Shown here piece after piece: positions 27,643 to 37,209 of a DNA stretch of 64,000 nt. The notes under the pieces were generated by a model, which worked only from the letters and a program-made list of their open reading frames with translations, was not told the origin of the DNA and made no database searches. Origin of the DNA: Desulfobulbaceae bacterium (lineage in GTDB: Bacteria > Desulfobacterota > Desulfobulbia > Desulfobulbales > Desulfocapsaceae). The position numbers and the translations under genes are program-made. The stretch's first letter is position 1; every line of letters starts with the position of its first letter. The DNA lies in assembly GCA_009773475.1 (NCBI GenBank), contig WSXV01000006.1:61820-125819 (forward strand). The letters are read 5' to 3'.

Positions 27643-29616
27643 TCAAGCAATGATCCGTTTATTATCCAACAAATCCAGGACTTCCATCAGCCTTCGTTTT
27701 GCCTTGTGCGTGGTTCGCAGGGTCTGGATGAGAGTTCGCCACTGATCGTGCCGTCCTGTTTCCTGGTAGATACTGTGCATCTTGCGCAGATAGACAGCGG
27801 CCTCCTCATATGCCTTAGGTTTTACCAGATCGATCTGACCATCAACCAGTTTTTTCCAAATGGTAAGTGAAATGTCCGGATGGGTTGCGGCAACGGCCAC
27901 GGCCACCTCTCTTCCCTTGCCGATTCCCCACCGGATTGTTTGCTGCTGCGTCTGGTAAAGCTGGATAACATCGTCAAATCGCTTTTCAAGAATGGCGACT
28001 TCAATGAGGTTGCTCAGATCTGGAGTGTCCCGTCCGAACGTTTTATCAAACCTGGTCGCGACCTCAGGACTGGGCAAAGGCCACGGTTGTCCGCCACTTA
28101 CTGCATCTGACACGGCTGGACGGTGGCCACTTTCCAGAAATGAGAGGGCTGCGGCACGAACAACCGGCCAGCAACCAATGGTTTCAGACGCCTTTTTTAA
28201 TTCCAGATAATTGGCAGGGGATGGATTTTTGAAGAAATCCTGGGCCCGGTAGGCAGCAACCAAATCAAGTCTATTTTCCTGACCGGCAAGCTCACGAAGC
28301 TTTTGCTGCAGACTAGCGGCGATGCCTGGAGTATTATCCACCGTTTTTTCAAATCCCCTGATGCACCATTCCCTTACCATGTCGAAATTGCCGATCTGCA
28401 AGAATTTTTCGACAAGCTGCTCATAGCATTTACACGAGTCCGCCTCCCTTTCGAGTAGAGGAACCACTTTCCCCACCTGACCACTTCGTTCCAGGGCCTC
28501 AATCAACCAGTTCATCACCTTTTTCCGACGATATCCGCTTGAAAAATCGTCCGGCTTGGGCGCTGGCATGGTGTTGAGTCTATCCTCGAGGCTGCCCGCA
28601 ACCTCAGCCCAGTCATTCTTAGCGTATGTCTTTTCTCGGATGAACTGTTTACAGGAATCAATAATGGAGAACTCGTCTTCAAGAAAGATATCGATCATCC
28701 AGAGTAATTGTTCCTTCCTGGACAGCGACGAGACCAACACCGCCTCAAAGACAATCTCCATGCAGTTCCCGACTTCATAAGCCGTATCACCACCGTCATG
28801 GGATTGCTCTACCTGCTCGTTGCCCTCTTGCCAAAGATCTTGGCCAAGTTCCACCACAATATCGGCATATCCTTTTTTCAACAAAGCGGCAAGCTGCTCG
28901 TTGATATGAGAATAATCGGGCCGATTCCCTTCGTCAGTCCAGTGATTACTCCAGGCAGTCTCACCGGTAACCGCTTTGATTTCTTTCCGCAGGGCAAGGG
29001 CGAGCTTATCAATTCTGCCGCTTCGCAGCTGATCATCTTCAAGAATCCTCCGTTTGACCTCAGGATGACGGGCCGCAAGGTCAGTCAACAGTACGATCAG
29101 CTCATCCTTGCTTTTATCACCCAGAATTCCGGCCACTACCGGATTCTTTCCACCATCTGACCCTGATGACGCAACCTTGGAAACCGTGATCTCCTGGTCA
29201 TCAAAATCATCCTCATCCTGAAACTCATCATCATCGTCATCGTAATCGTCATCATAATCATCGGTTTCATCAAAAACGGCCAGATACAGGTCCCCCTGCT
29301 TATCCACCAGAGGGAGCTTCCGCCCTGCTTTCTCCTGCTCCAGAGCGGCCAGAACAACAGCCACAGCATGTTTGCAGGGTCCTGGGGCATACGGGCAGGA
29401 GCAGAACCAATCCAGTTCACCATCTTCATCAGCCTCAACATTGGTGGCGTACTCTTCACGGCCTGCAACCCATGCAATCAGCCCGCCGCTCTCGGTCCTG
29501 GCCAGGTCTGAGACTTTCTTGATGTATGTCTTGCCACGTCCCATGATTGTACTTCCCGCCCACTGCCGCAGATCCTCCCAGGTCAGACTAAGCAATGATT
29601 CATTTATTGAATTCAT
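27643..29616 (-). CDS. SWIM zinc-finger protein with helical repeats
   Basis: 657 residues. A SWIM zinc motif is at about 71-83 (C-S-C-P-Y-A-P-G-P-C-K-H), preceded by the usual G-R-E-E-Y-x-x-N-V strand. Then comes a highly acidic stretch at about 113-145 (runs of D/E with Y), and a long TPR/HEAT-like helical region (about 300-630). SWIM domains bind DNA or protein; this architecture is common but uncharacterised in bacteria. It is a single gene. The acidic stretch is encoded by an ATC/ATG-rich stretch around 29205-29280. Confidence 0.8.
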   Translation of the reverse strand: MNSINESLLSLTWEDLRQWAGSTIMGRGKTYIKKVSDLARTESGGLIAWVAGREEYATNVEADEDGELDWFCSCPYAPGPCKHAVAVVLAALEQEKAGRKLPLVDKQGDLYLAVFDETDDYDDDYDDDDDEFQDEDDFDDQEITVSKVASSGSDGGKNPVVAGILGDKSKDELIVLLTDLAARHPEVKRRILEDDQLRSGRIDKLALALRKEIKAVTGETAWSNHWTDEGNRPDYSHINEQLAALLKKGYADIVVELGQDLWQEGNEQVEQSHDGGDTAYEVGNCMEIVFEAVLVSSLSRKEQLLWMIDIFLEDEFSIIDSCKQFIREKTYAKNDWAEVAGSLEDRLNTMPAPKPDDFSSGYRRKKVMNWLIEALERSGQVGKVVPLLEREADSCKCYEQLVEKFLQIGNFDMVREWCIRGFEKTVDNTPGIAASLQQKLRELAGQENRLDLVAAYRAQDFFKNPSPANYLELKKASETIGCWPVVRAAALSFLESGHRPAVSDAVSGGQPWPLPSPEVATRFDKTFGRDTPDLSNLIEVAILEKRFDDVIQLYQTQQQTIRWGIGKGREVAVAVAATHPDISLTIWKKLVDGQIDLVKPKAYEEAAVYLRKMHSIYQETGRHDQWRTLIQTLRTTHKAKRRLMEVLDLLDNKRIIA

Positions 29617-29818
29617 CAGGCCACCTATTATTCATTTCTCTGTGCAACAAAGTTCACTATCATGGCGATATCTGAGTAAAATGGCTGGCAAATTCAAGGT
29701 AACTACTGCCGCCATTGGTTCTTCTTTGAATAGCCCGGTATACGGCGGCCAACACCTTGACCAGCTTTTCGGTAGAGACAAGCTCCGATGTCTGTTGATA
29801 AACGAAGCTATATCTTTA

Positions 29819-29847
29819 TTGGCGCAATAGACCAATAAATGCGCCAA
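29819..29847. repeat. Palindromic site upstream of the SWIM gene
   Basis: TTGGCGCA and TGCGCCAA, eight-base perfect arms separated by 13 bp, lie in the 268-bp gap between the aldo-keto reductase and SWIM genes. Arm length and spacing would suit a dimeric regulator. On the minus strand a T-run comes before the hairpin rather than after it, so it is not a normal terminator. Confidence 0.4.
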
Positions 29848-29884
29848 AAAAATGAAAAATGTGCCACAATTCTCCGCTCTCCCT

Positions 29885-30904
29885 CTACCCCATCGGGTAA
29901 AGAATCTCTTGATTGACGCGGTCGCACTCTTTCAGGAGTTCTGCGGAGAGGACAGTTTCCGATGCCTTGAGGGTCTCATCAAGTTGTGAAGGATGGGTCG
30001 CGCCGACGATGGTGCTGGGGACAAAATCAAAACTGAGCGTCCATGCCGCCGCCATGGTGGCCGGAGCAAGCCCATATTCTCGGGCAATATCGGCATATTT
30101 TTGGGCTGCGGCCAGCGAGCGGTCGTTGGCGAATCGCCCGGCTTGCGCTCTCATCCTGAAATCAGGATCGGCCAGATAATCGCCGTAGCGAAAGCCGTCC
30201 CACTGGCCGTCGGGGGTATATTTGCCGCTCAATACTCCGCCGGCCAAGGGCGAATAGGGAAGGAGGCCGACCTGCTCTTTTTTGCAGACGATGGCAATCT
30301 CGTCGAGGAAGCGCCGATTGAGCATGGAGAAGTTGTTCTGGACACTCTCAAATCGCTTGAACCCTCGATACCGGCTGGTCTCAAGGGCCTTTGTCAAACC
30401 ATAGGCGTTCTCGTTCGATGTCCCGATATAGCGCACCTTGCCGCTGCGCACGAGTTGATCGAGGGCTTCAAGACTCTCTTCAATGGGGACGACGGTATCG
30501 GGCCAGTGGATCTGATACAGATCGATATAATCGGTCTTGAGTCTGCGCAGGCTCCCTTCGACGGCGGTGGTGATATGAAAGGCATCGATGGCCGTCAGTC
30601 CGTGCCGCACCGGTGGCACAAACCAGCCATTGGCCGCCCCCGCGACTTTGGTGGCGAGGATTATTGAATCTCTTGGCTTATCCGCCAGCCACTCGCCAAA
30701 GATCTCTTCCGTGACCCCGTATGTTTCCGCCATCGGTGGAACGGGATAGACTTCCGCCATATCAAAAAAGTTAATCCCGCTGGCATAGGCTTTATCAAGG
30801 ATTGCAAACGATAATTTTCTGTCACATTTTTTCCCGAAGGTCATCGTCCCCATACAGATGTTGGAGACTTTCAGACCGCTTTTTCCGATATAATTGTATT
30901 TCAT
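29885..30904 (-). CDS. Aldo-keto reductase, Tas-like
   Basis: 339 residues. Catalytic tetrad residues of the aldo-keto reductase family are visible: Asp and Tyr in F-D-M-A-E-V-Y-P-V-P-P, Lys in I-L-A-T-K-V-A-G, and His in Y-Q-I-H-W-P-D. The Y-P-V-P-P-x-A-E-T segment and general layout resemble E. coli Tas. It would reduce carbonyls with NAD(P)H; the substrate is unknown. The ATG is within a normal-length N-terminus (M-K-Y-N-Y-I-G-K-S-G-L). It is a single gene downstream of the defence operon. Confidence 0.92.
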   Translation of the reverse strand: MKYNYIGKSGLKVSNICMGTMTFGKKCDRKLSFAILDKAYASGINFFDMAEVYPVPPMAETYGVTEEIFGEWLADKPRDSIILATKVAGAANGWFVPPVRHGLTAIDAFHITTAVEGSLRRLKTDYIDLYQIHWPDTVVPIEESLEALDQLVRSGKVRYIGTSNENAYGLTKALETSRYRGFKRFESVQNNFSMLNRRFLDEIAIVCKKEQVGLLPYSPLAGGVLSGKYTPDGQWDGFRYGDYLADPDFRMRAQAGRFANDRSLAAAQKYADIAREYGLAPATMAAAWTLSFDFVPSTIVGATHPSQLDETLKASETVLSAELLKECDRVNQEILYPMG

Positions 30905-30994
30905 AGAAGTACCAGGGAGTTGAATTAAAATTTATAAAGGAGAGGTCAAGCACCATTTCCCTTGGTCAATGGGTTACGGTTCCCTTTAACCACC

Positions 30995-31019
30995 AAGAAA
31001 CCGCCCGGCAATTCGGCGG
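30995..31019 (-). terminator. Probable terminator after the YhcG-type nuclease
   Basis: On the minus strand, CCGCC and GGCGG (five GC pairs, possibly extended) enclose a 9-nt loop and are followed by TTTCTT. It begins 22 nt after the stop at 31041 and would end the restriction-modification operon transcript. Confidence 0.4.
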
Positions 31020-31040
31020 AAACACCGCGAAATGTTATAC

Positions 31041-32087
31041 TCATTCGGTTTCTCCCAGCTCTCGCTCAATCTGTTCAATACTCGGCAGGCTGGTTTGTAG
31101 TTCTTTGGGCAAGGCCGCCACCAGTTGGTACTCTGCCACACCGATGGGCTTGTTTGAGTCGCGGAGTGCGTATTCAGCCACCACACGATTTTTCGTTTTG
31201 CACAGGAGCAGGCCGATGGTCGGGTTGTCCTGCTCAGCCTTCATTTGCGCGTCCACCGCGCTCAGATAGAAGCTCAGTTGCCCGGTATGCTCGGGCTTAA
31301 AGGCCCCCGCCTTGAGTTCTACCACAACATAACAACGCAGCTTGAGGTGATAAAACAGCAGGTCGATGAAGAAATCGTCGCCGCCCACCTCCATCTGCAC
31401 TTGCCTCCCGACGAAAGCGAAGCCGGCACCCAGCTCCAGCAGAAAACGGGTGATATGCTGGACGATGGCGGACTCAATCTCACGTTCATCCGCCTCCTTG
31501 CCCACTCCGAGAAAATCGAAAAGGTACGGATCTTTCAGCGTGTTACGGGCAAGATCAGTCTGTGGCGCGGGCAGTTGTGCCTCGAAGTTAGTGACGGCCT
31601 GGCCTTCCCGCTCCAGCAGCCGGGTCTCGATATGAATATTCAGCACGTTGCGCGACCATCCATGATGGATGGCGCGCCCGGCATAGGCCAGGCGCATAGT
31701 CGGATCTTTCAGCTTGGTGAGCAACACCAGATTATGCCCCCAGGGTAATTGTCCAACAGGCTGTTGGACAATTGCGGCATCCGGCCACGCCTCGGCAAAG
31801 GCGCGCATATACATCAGGTTGGCCCGCGAAAAGCCCTTCATGTCCGGGAAAGCAGCGCGCAGATCATGCGCCAGCCGCTCGATCACCTTGGCGCCCCAGC
31901 CTTGTTGGGCTTGCCGTGCCAAAATGTCACGGCCAATCTGCCAATAGAGCAACACAAGTTCGCGGTTCACCGCCAGCGCCGCGCGCTGCTGGGCGGTGTG
32001 GATACGGGTCTTCAGCTCCGCCAGCCAGTCAGCATAACCAGTGGGGGCGATGGTAAGGGCTACCGGGGTATCGGGGGGTTTGTTCAT
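31041..32087 (-). CDS. YhcG/DUF1016-family PD-(D/E)XK nuclease
   Basis: 348 residues. The N-terminal DUF1016_N helical region has Y-W-Q-I-G-R-D-I-L and S-R-A-N-L-M-Y-M-R-A-F-A. The C-terminal nuclease domain has F-F-I-D-L-L-F-Y-H and C-Y-V-V-V-E-L-K-A-G, the D...E-x-K metal site. Such proteins sit in defence islands, often beside type I systems, and are thought to cut DNA or help methylated-DNA targeting. Its start overlaps the stop of the short AlbA_2 gene upstream (ATGA), so it is translationally coupled to the restriction-modification operon. Confidence 0.93.
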   Translation of the reverse strand: MNKPPDTPVALTIAPTGYADWLAELKTRIHTAQQRAALAVNRELVLLYWQIGRDILARQAQQGWGAKVIERLAHDLRAAFPDMKGFSRANLMYMRAFAEAWPDAAIVQQPVGQLPWGHNLVLLTKLKDPTMRLAYAGRAIHHGWSRNVLNIHIETRLLEREGQAVTNFEAQLPAPQTDLARNTLKDPYLFDFLGVGKEADEREIESAIVQHITRFLLELGAGFAFVGRQVQMEVGGDDFFIDLLFYHLKLRCYVVVELKAGAFKPEHTGQLSFYLSAVDAQMKAEQDNPTIGLLLCKTKNRVVAEYALRDSNKPIGVAEYQLVAALPKELQTSLPSIEQIERELGETE

Positions 32088-32422
32088 GGCTCTTCTCCCA
32101 GCAGCATTGACTCAATGGTGAGGATGGAGACGTCCTGGTCACTGAGCAGATTAATACTGACCTTCTGCCGATTATTAAGGGTGTTAAAGAGATCGGTGAT
32201 GATCCGTTCCGGCTGGTCCACACCCAGGAGAGACAAACGGCCCTGTTTTTCCTGCACGCCAAGCAGGATAATGCCGCCACGGCTGTTGGCAAAGGCGCTG
32301 TATGTCGGCCAGAAGTCGGCAGGAAGCTGTCCTTTACCGTCCCGTCCTGCTGCCAGCTTGCATTCCAGACCAAGGGTCTCAGAAAGGGTGGCAATGTCTT
32401 CAAGAGTTTGAATATTGGTCAT
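32084..32422 (-). CDS. Short AlbA_2-domain protein
   Basis: 112 residues, consisting of only the AlbA_2 (formerly AAA_4) N-terminal domain: L-E-C-K-L-A-A-G, then F-W-P-T-Y-S-A-F-A-N-S-R-G-G-I-I-L-L-G-V. The ATPase and helix-turn-helix parts of full-length relatives are absent, so it is a single-domain form or a truncation. The ATG at 32422 has a strong AAGGAG site and fits the conserved start. A 179-bp gap separates it from hsdS, and its stop overlaps the next gene. It may bind nucleic acid or act as adaptor to the coupled nuclease. Confidence 0.75.
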   Translation of the reverse strand: MTNIQTLEDIATLSETLGLECKLAAGRDGKGQLPADFWPTYSAFANSRGGIILLGVQEKQGRLSLLGVDQPERIITDLFNTLNNRQKVSINLLSDQDVSILTIESMLLGEEP

Positions 32423-32601
32423 ACAGGCTCCTTGATTGAGATACGGGCACATTCTGAGCCAGCCCTGACCATGGGTTGCGTGACTCTCTATTTGCGTTTT
32501 TGGCCTTAAAAAGGTCATTATAGCCCCGAAAAACAACTATTCTCGACAATGATTACCAATAGTTATAGTTAGTTGGCGTGGCCCGACCCCATCTCTAATT
32601 C

Positions 32602-34311
32602 TTACACTTGCACCATGACGGCATTAAGCAAGTCGGTCTGTTTACCGGCTGTGGCATAGATCTGCTTTTCCAATTGATCGCAGAGGGTCATGAGCTGGTC
32701 GATTTTGGCGACAATGCGCTGTTGTTCGGGGAGAGGGGGAAGGGGAAACGTGTATAACCTCACGCTGTTTGCAGACAAATTTGGTTGAGCAGAGCCGTTA
32801 TCAAACCGAAAAATTTGACTTCTTCCTGTCGGACTGACCAAATAACGATAAATGAATTCTTTAGACACAGGTTCAACGGGACGTATTATCATCAAAGAAG
32901 ATGCAATAGCTCCTTCATCGTATGGGTCAACGATTGCTGTTTTCCCAAAGGTTGCCCCACGCAGACAATAGACCAAATCACCCTTTTGAATTTTTCCGCC
33001 TCGGAGCGAGTTAAATTTATCGCGGGTTATAAAATTCATCTCTGACAGTGTCAGGGTTCCATCACGCTCAATGTGTCCAGTATTAATCCAGGGAATTCCT
33101 TCGCTAACGTATTCTTCTTTATTGGGGTAGTTTTTACCTCTATCACCATTTATAAACTCTGAAATAAACCCTAATCGCACCCACTCCCACCCTTCGGGCA
33201 ACCGATAAGGCGCCTCCTTCGGTTTGATCTCCGGCAGGGGCTTGGCCTTTTTGATTTTTCCTTCCTTTACCAGCCGCTGTTTCTCCGCCTCGATCTCCTT
33301 GAGCAGGGTGCTGGCGGGTGGATCGTTGGGATCTTGGGGGACGAGTTTGCCCATGACGGCGAGCTGGAGGATGGTCTTGCGCAGTTCGGCGACGTTTTCC
33401 TTGACCGAGTAGAGTTGGCCGAAGTGGCGGGTGATGAACTGCCAAGCCTCTGCAAAACTATTGTGCTCTTGGGCCGCCAGCAAGCGGTTGAGGGCGGCGG
33501 TGTGGACGGCCAGCCGTTTCTGCTCGTGCTCGGCGCACAGCTTTGCCAACTCGTCACAACGGGCCATAAGTTGGTCGATCTTGGCGACGATGCGATGTTG
33601 TTCGGGGAGAGGAGGCAAAGGGATTACTCCTTTAAAAAAATCCCCATCATTAATCGCCGGATATGCCACCCCTTTCATTGTGCTCTCGACATAATATACA
33701 AACACCGGCGAATGGAGATAATGATATATATACCTATTTGTGATTCCTCTATATGAGTGAAGGATTGCAAATGCCGTACTGGCAATCGGCTCTTGCTGAT
33801 ACTCTTTCTCAATAATGGCGATATTAAGAAGATAAGGTCGAACAGTAGAATAAATAACCGTTCCCTTTCGCACGAGCTTTCTTGCTCGTGATGGTGCTTC
33901 GGAGCTATCCAACAACTGAACACTCTCCCCAATAATGCCGTTTTTATTGTCGATTGAGCCGACATCAATATACGTGAAACGTTTATCGGGCTTTTTCTGA
34001 CCCCAATCGTGGCAAATGTCACGAAGCCGCACCCACTCCCACCCATCCGGCAGTTGATACGGCACCTCCTCCGCCTTGATCTCCGACAATGGTTTAGGAG
34101 TTTTAATCTTTCCTTCCTTTACCAGCTGCCGCTTCTCCGGCTCAATCTCTTGCAGCAGCTCGCTGGCCGGTTGATCCTTGGGGTCCTGTTTCACCAGCTT
34201 TCCCCGCATGGCCAGGGTCAAAATCAATTCACGCAGTTTCTTGATACCGCCCGGGGCGGCAAAGGCGGTATCGAAGTGTTTCTCCAACAGCTCCACGGTT
34301 CCTTTATTCAT
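32602..34311 (-). CDS. hsdS: Type I restriction-modification specificity subunit HsdS
   Basis: 569 residues with two target-recognition domains. Each is introduced by a near-identical conserved stretch (G-K-L-V-x-Q-D-P, then E-K-x-x-L-V-K-E-G-K-I-K, then L-P-x-G-W-E-W-V-R-L) at about 50-115 and 333-400, and each ends in L-P-P-L-P-E-Q-x-R-I-V-A-K-I-D-Q-L-M before a coiled-coil spacer. The domains bind the two halves of a split recognition site. I chose the ATG at 34311, which overlaps the AlbA_2 gene stop by 8 bp and has GGAAGG upstream. Confidence 0.95.
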   Translation of the reverse strand: MNKGTVELLEKHFDTAFAAPGGIKKLRELILTLAMRGKLVKQDPKDQPASELLQEIEPEKRQLVKEGKIKTPKPLSEIKAEEVPYQLPDGWEWVRLRDICHDWGQKKPDKRFTYIDVGSIDNKNGIIGESVQLLDSSEAPSRARKLVRKGTVIYSTVRPYLLNIAIIEKEYQQEPIASTAFAILHSYRGITNRYIYHYLHSPVFVYYVESTMKGVAYPAINDGDFFKGVIPLPPLPEQHRIVAKIDQLMARCDELAKLCAEHEQKRLAVHTAALNRLLAAQEHNSFAEAWQFITRHFGQLYSVKENVAELRKTILQLAVMGKLVPQDPNDPPASTLLKEIEAEKQRLVKEGKIKKAKPLPEIKPKEAPYRLPEGWEWVRLGFISEFINGDRGKNYPNKEEYVSEGIPWINTGHIERDGTLTLSEMNFITRDKFNSLRGGKIQKGDLVYCLRGATFGKTAIVDPYDEGAIASSLMIIRPVEPVSKEFIYRYLVSPTGRSQIFRFDNGSAQPNLSANSVRLYTFPLPPLPEQQRIVAKIDQLMTLCDQLEKQIYATAGKQTDLLNAVMVQV

Positions 34312-35722
34312 GGCTGCCTTCCAGCACTTCCCAGTAGCCGCCTTTATCCGGCCCCACCCGCCGCAAAACACCTCTGTTTTTTAAGGTCTTGATATTCTTA
34401 TCGACAGCTGTGGTGCTGATGCCGATCCGCTCAGCTAGTTCCCGTTTAGAGATGTGAGGGTTCTCGTTAATCAGTAACAGGATTTGACGTTGGCTTTCTA
34501 CCAACCCATCTACCAACCCATCTACCAACCCAGCCTGGTTTCCTGACCGGGAACCGACTTGCTGTTTCTCAAGAACAATCGGCCTGGCCAGAAAAACGGT
34601 GAAGCGCAGACGCATACCGATTTCCTGAACCAACGGTTCCGGCAGGCCCATTTCCCGGCTTTGGTGCAGGATATTGCGCACGCCGCTGCCCCATTGCTCA
34701 ATCAGTTTCAGCTCACGGAAAACGCGGGCAATGACGGGATTGCGGATCTTGGAAACTCCGCTCTTCATATCCTCAATGGTCATCCCCGGCAACAGGATGC
34801 CGGGGTTTTCGACCTCGATGCGGTCGTCGAAGAAGGCGATGCGGATCGGAGCGCCACGCTGAGAGTAATCGGTATGGACTAGGGCATTGATGACCACTTC
34901 GCGCAGGACCGAGAGGGGAATGCTCCAGACGTCCTTGCGCTGAATTTCAGAAAAATCGGCCCCGCGCATGGCGTGCTTTTTGAGAAATAACATGATGCTT
35001 TCCACGGCCTGGGGCAACGGTTCGTCCAATTCGATGTGATCGAAGATGTCGGTCTTGTCGGAGCCGATGAAACGCCCGCACTGCACCCAGGCATCGGGGA
35101 AATGAAAGATGCGTTCCCTGCCGAACAGGATCATCGCCCCCTTGGTGGGAGCCAATCGCCCTTGTTCACTGCGGAGCAACTTGAGGGTGATTAACTCCTG
35201 TTCGTCAAGTTCACGTTTTCCTGCAAATGCTCTGCGGGCGGCCTTGAGGTCTAAATCGTCTCTTGAGAGTTCTGGAAGTGGCATTTCGTCGAACGAAACG
35301 CCCTCGGCAGAACGTCGCAGTTCACCGATCAGTTCGCGGTCTGCCTGCCGGTTGGTGGAACCAAGCCGAACATAGACGCCGTTTTCCGGGCCTTCCGACT
35401 GCAAGAAATGGGGCCGGGAATTGCTGGGGAAAACTTCGACAATCAGCAGAGTTCTGTTCTCCACTGTCGTCATTTCAATATTGGGGACCAGGCGGGGACT
35501 GATGGAGTCAGCAATCAGATTGCACAGCCGCTCCTCATCGTCGAGCGGAAACTCGACACCGATCACCTGTCGAGTTTTGTCTTCCACCCCGATTATCAGC
35601 TTACCTCCTGCTGTATTGGCAAAGGCAACAAGGGTCTTGAGCAGCCCTTTGGGGGATGACAGATCCCGCTTGAAGTCCAGAGTTTTTCCTTCGTTGAGGG
35701 CAACCAAGGTTTCGCCATTCAT
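34304..35722 (-). CDS. AlbA_2-domain ATP-binding protein with winged helix, inside the RM operon
   Basis: 472 residues: AlbA_2 domain (about 10-125; L-D-F-K-R-D then F-A-N-T-A-G-G-K-L-I-I-G-V-E-D), a GHKL/HATPase_c_4 region (about 250-400; E-V-V-I-N-A-L-V-H-x-D-Y, then W-G-S-G-V-R-N-I), and a C-terminal winged helix (about 415-470; S-K-R-E-L-A-E-R-I-G-I-S). A G-L-V-D-G-L-V-D-G-L-V linker lies at about 400-410. It sits between hsdM (ATGA overlap) and hsdS (8-bp overlap), so it is made with the restriction enzyme. Proteins of this type are usually called transcriptional regulators or putative defence helpers; its role here is unknown. Confidence 0.88.
   Translation of the reverse strand: MNGETLVALNEGKTLDFKRDLSSPKGLLKTLVAFANTAGGKLIIGVEDKTRQVIGVEFPLDDEERLCNLIADSISPRLVPNIEMTTVENRTLLIVEVFPSNSRPHFLQSEGPENGVYVRLGSTNRQADRELIGELRRSAEGVSFDEMPLPELSRDDLDLKAARRAFAGKRELDEQELITLKLLRSEQGRLAPTKGAMILFGRERIFHFPDAWVQCGRFIGSDKTDIFDHIELDEPLPQAVESIMLFLKKHAMRGADFSEIQRKDVWSIPLSVLREVVINALVHTDYSQRGAPIRIAFFDDRIEVENPGILLPGMTIEDMKSGVSKIRNPVIARVFRELKLIEQWGSGVRNILHQSREMGLPEPLVQEIGMRLRFTVFLARPIVLEKQQVGSRSGNQAGLVDGLVDGLVESQRQILLLINENPHISKRELAERIGISTTAVDKNIKTLKNRGVLRRVGPDKGGYWEVLEGSHE
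34501..34532 (-). repeat. 12-bp in-frame tandem repeat in the AlbA_2 gene
   Basis: CCAACCCATCTA is repeated 2.7 times on the plus strand, encoding the tetrapeptide repeat in the linker between ATPase and winged helix. The unit is a multiple of three, so copy-number change would alter linker length without breaking the frame. Confidence 0.8.
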
Positions 35723-37185
35723 TGGGCACCCCCCAGCGCCGCCATCAACTCGGCTTTCAACGCGTTCTGCGCCGTTTCGAGCTGGCGGGTGATCTCCAGA
35801 TACTCCTGCATCAGTTCGTCCGGGTCACGATGGTTAACTTCGATTTCATGGGGGTTTTTACAGTCGAGATTGTAGTTGCGCGCCACAAGCTCCTGTGCGG
35901 AGAGCTTCCAAGCGTGTTCCGTGGTCTTGCGCCCTTTTCTTGCCACACCGCCCCACCATGCTTTTTCCAGATCAAATTCCTGGATGGTCAGGGGATTCCT
36001 TCGCGAATAGGATTTATAACCTTCAGGGTAGGGATGCTCAAAGAACCAAACATCCTTGGTGGGACCGCCCTTTTCAAAAAACAGGATGTTGGTATTGATG
36101 CTGGTGTAGGGGCTGAACACGCCCTTGGGCAAGCGGACGATGGTGTGCAGATTGAACTCTTCCAGCAGTTCGCGCTTGAGGGTGGTTTTCACTCCTTCGC
36201 CAAAGAGGAAGCCGTCAGGCAGCACCACAGCGGCGCGGCCGGTGTCGAATTTGAGCAGGTGCATGATCAGCGCCATGAATAGGTCGGCGGTTTCACGGGT
36301 CTGGTACTTTTTCAGGAAATTCGATTCAATGCCATCCTCTTCCATGCCACCAAAAGGCGGGTTGGTGATGACGATGTCCACCCGCTCCTTCGGGGTATAA
36401 CTCTGAAGCTGCCGACTCAGGGTGTTATCGTGGCGAATATTGGTGGGAACGTCAATGCCGTGCAGCATCATGTTGGTCATGGCCAGCATGTGCGGCATAG
36501 GTTTTTTCTCCACTCCGTTAATACTGGCCTGTAGAGTCTCTTTGTCCAAGGATGTTCTTACTTGTTGTTCCAGATGTTCAATGGCACAGGTGAGAAAACC
36601 GCCGGTACCGCAGGCCGGATCAAGAATCTTTTCGCCAAGCTGCGGATCGATGATATCCACCATGAACTGAGTAACGGCGCGGGGAGTATAGTATTCGCCG
36701 GCATTGCCGGCTGACTGGAGATCGGCGAGGATCTTTTCATAAATATCATTGAACAGGTGGCGGTCGCTGGAGGAGTTGAAATCAACATCTTTCTCAATGG
36801 TATTAATCACCTGACGCAGCAAATGCCCGGACTTCATGTAGTTGTAGGCGTCCTCAAAGACAGCGCCGACCACCCGGCCGTAATTGGAAACACCAGCCTT
36901 GGTCGCCAATTGCTTGAGCGCCGGAAACAGTTCGTTATTGACGAACACAATTAAATCTTCGCCGGTTTCTCCTTCAGAATTTTTTGCCCAGTTAGACCAA
37001 CGGAAGCGGTTTGGCAGCGGCGATTTATAGTCCGGCACAGTGAGCTGCCATTCCTGTTCCTTATCGTCGAAGATTTTCAGAAAGAGCAGCCAGACGATCT
37101 GGCTGATGCGCTGGGCGTCGCCATCAACGCCCACGTCCTTGCGCATGATGTCCTGAATGGTTTTGATCAAGTTTCCTATCGACAT
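35719..37185 (-). CDS. hsdM: Type I restriction-modification DNA methyltransferase subunit HsdM
   Basis: 488 residues. An N-terminal helical HsdM_N region (1-130) is followed by a methyltransferase domain with motif I D-P-A-C-G-T-G-G-F (about 178-186) and catalytic motif IV N-P-P-F-G-G (about 268-273), the signature of N6-adenine methylation. It starts 24 bp after hsdR and overlaps the AlbA_2 gene by 4 bp. With HsdS it forms the modification enzyme, which should remain active even if HsdR is lost. Confidence 0.97.
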   Translation of the reverse strand: MSIGNLIKTIQDIMRKDVGVDGDAQRISQIVWLLFLKIFDDKEQEWQLTVPDYKSPLPNRFRWSNWAKNSEGETGEDLIVFVNNELFPALKQLATKAGVSNYGRVVGAVFEDAYNYMKSGHLLRQVINTIEKDVDFNSSSDRHLFNDIYEKILADLQSAGNAGEYYTPRAVTQFMVDIIDPQLGEKILDPACGTGGFLTCAIEHLEQQVRTSLDKETLQASINGVEKKPMPHMLAMTNMMLHGIDVPTNIRHDNTLSRQLQSYTPKERVDIVITNPPFGGMEEDGIESNFLKKYQTRETADLFMALIMHLLKFDTGRAAVVLPDGFLFGEGVKTTLKRELLEEFNLHTIVRLPKGVFSPYTSINTNILFFEKGGPTKDVWFFEHPYPEGYKSYSRRNPLTIQEFDLEKAWWGGVARKGRKTTEHAWKLSAQELVARNYNLDCKNPHEIEVNHRDPDELMQEYLEITRQLETAQNALKAELMAALGGAQ

Positions 37186-37209
37186 GGGTTTCGTTCCAGT
37201 AATTTTGTA

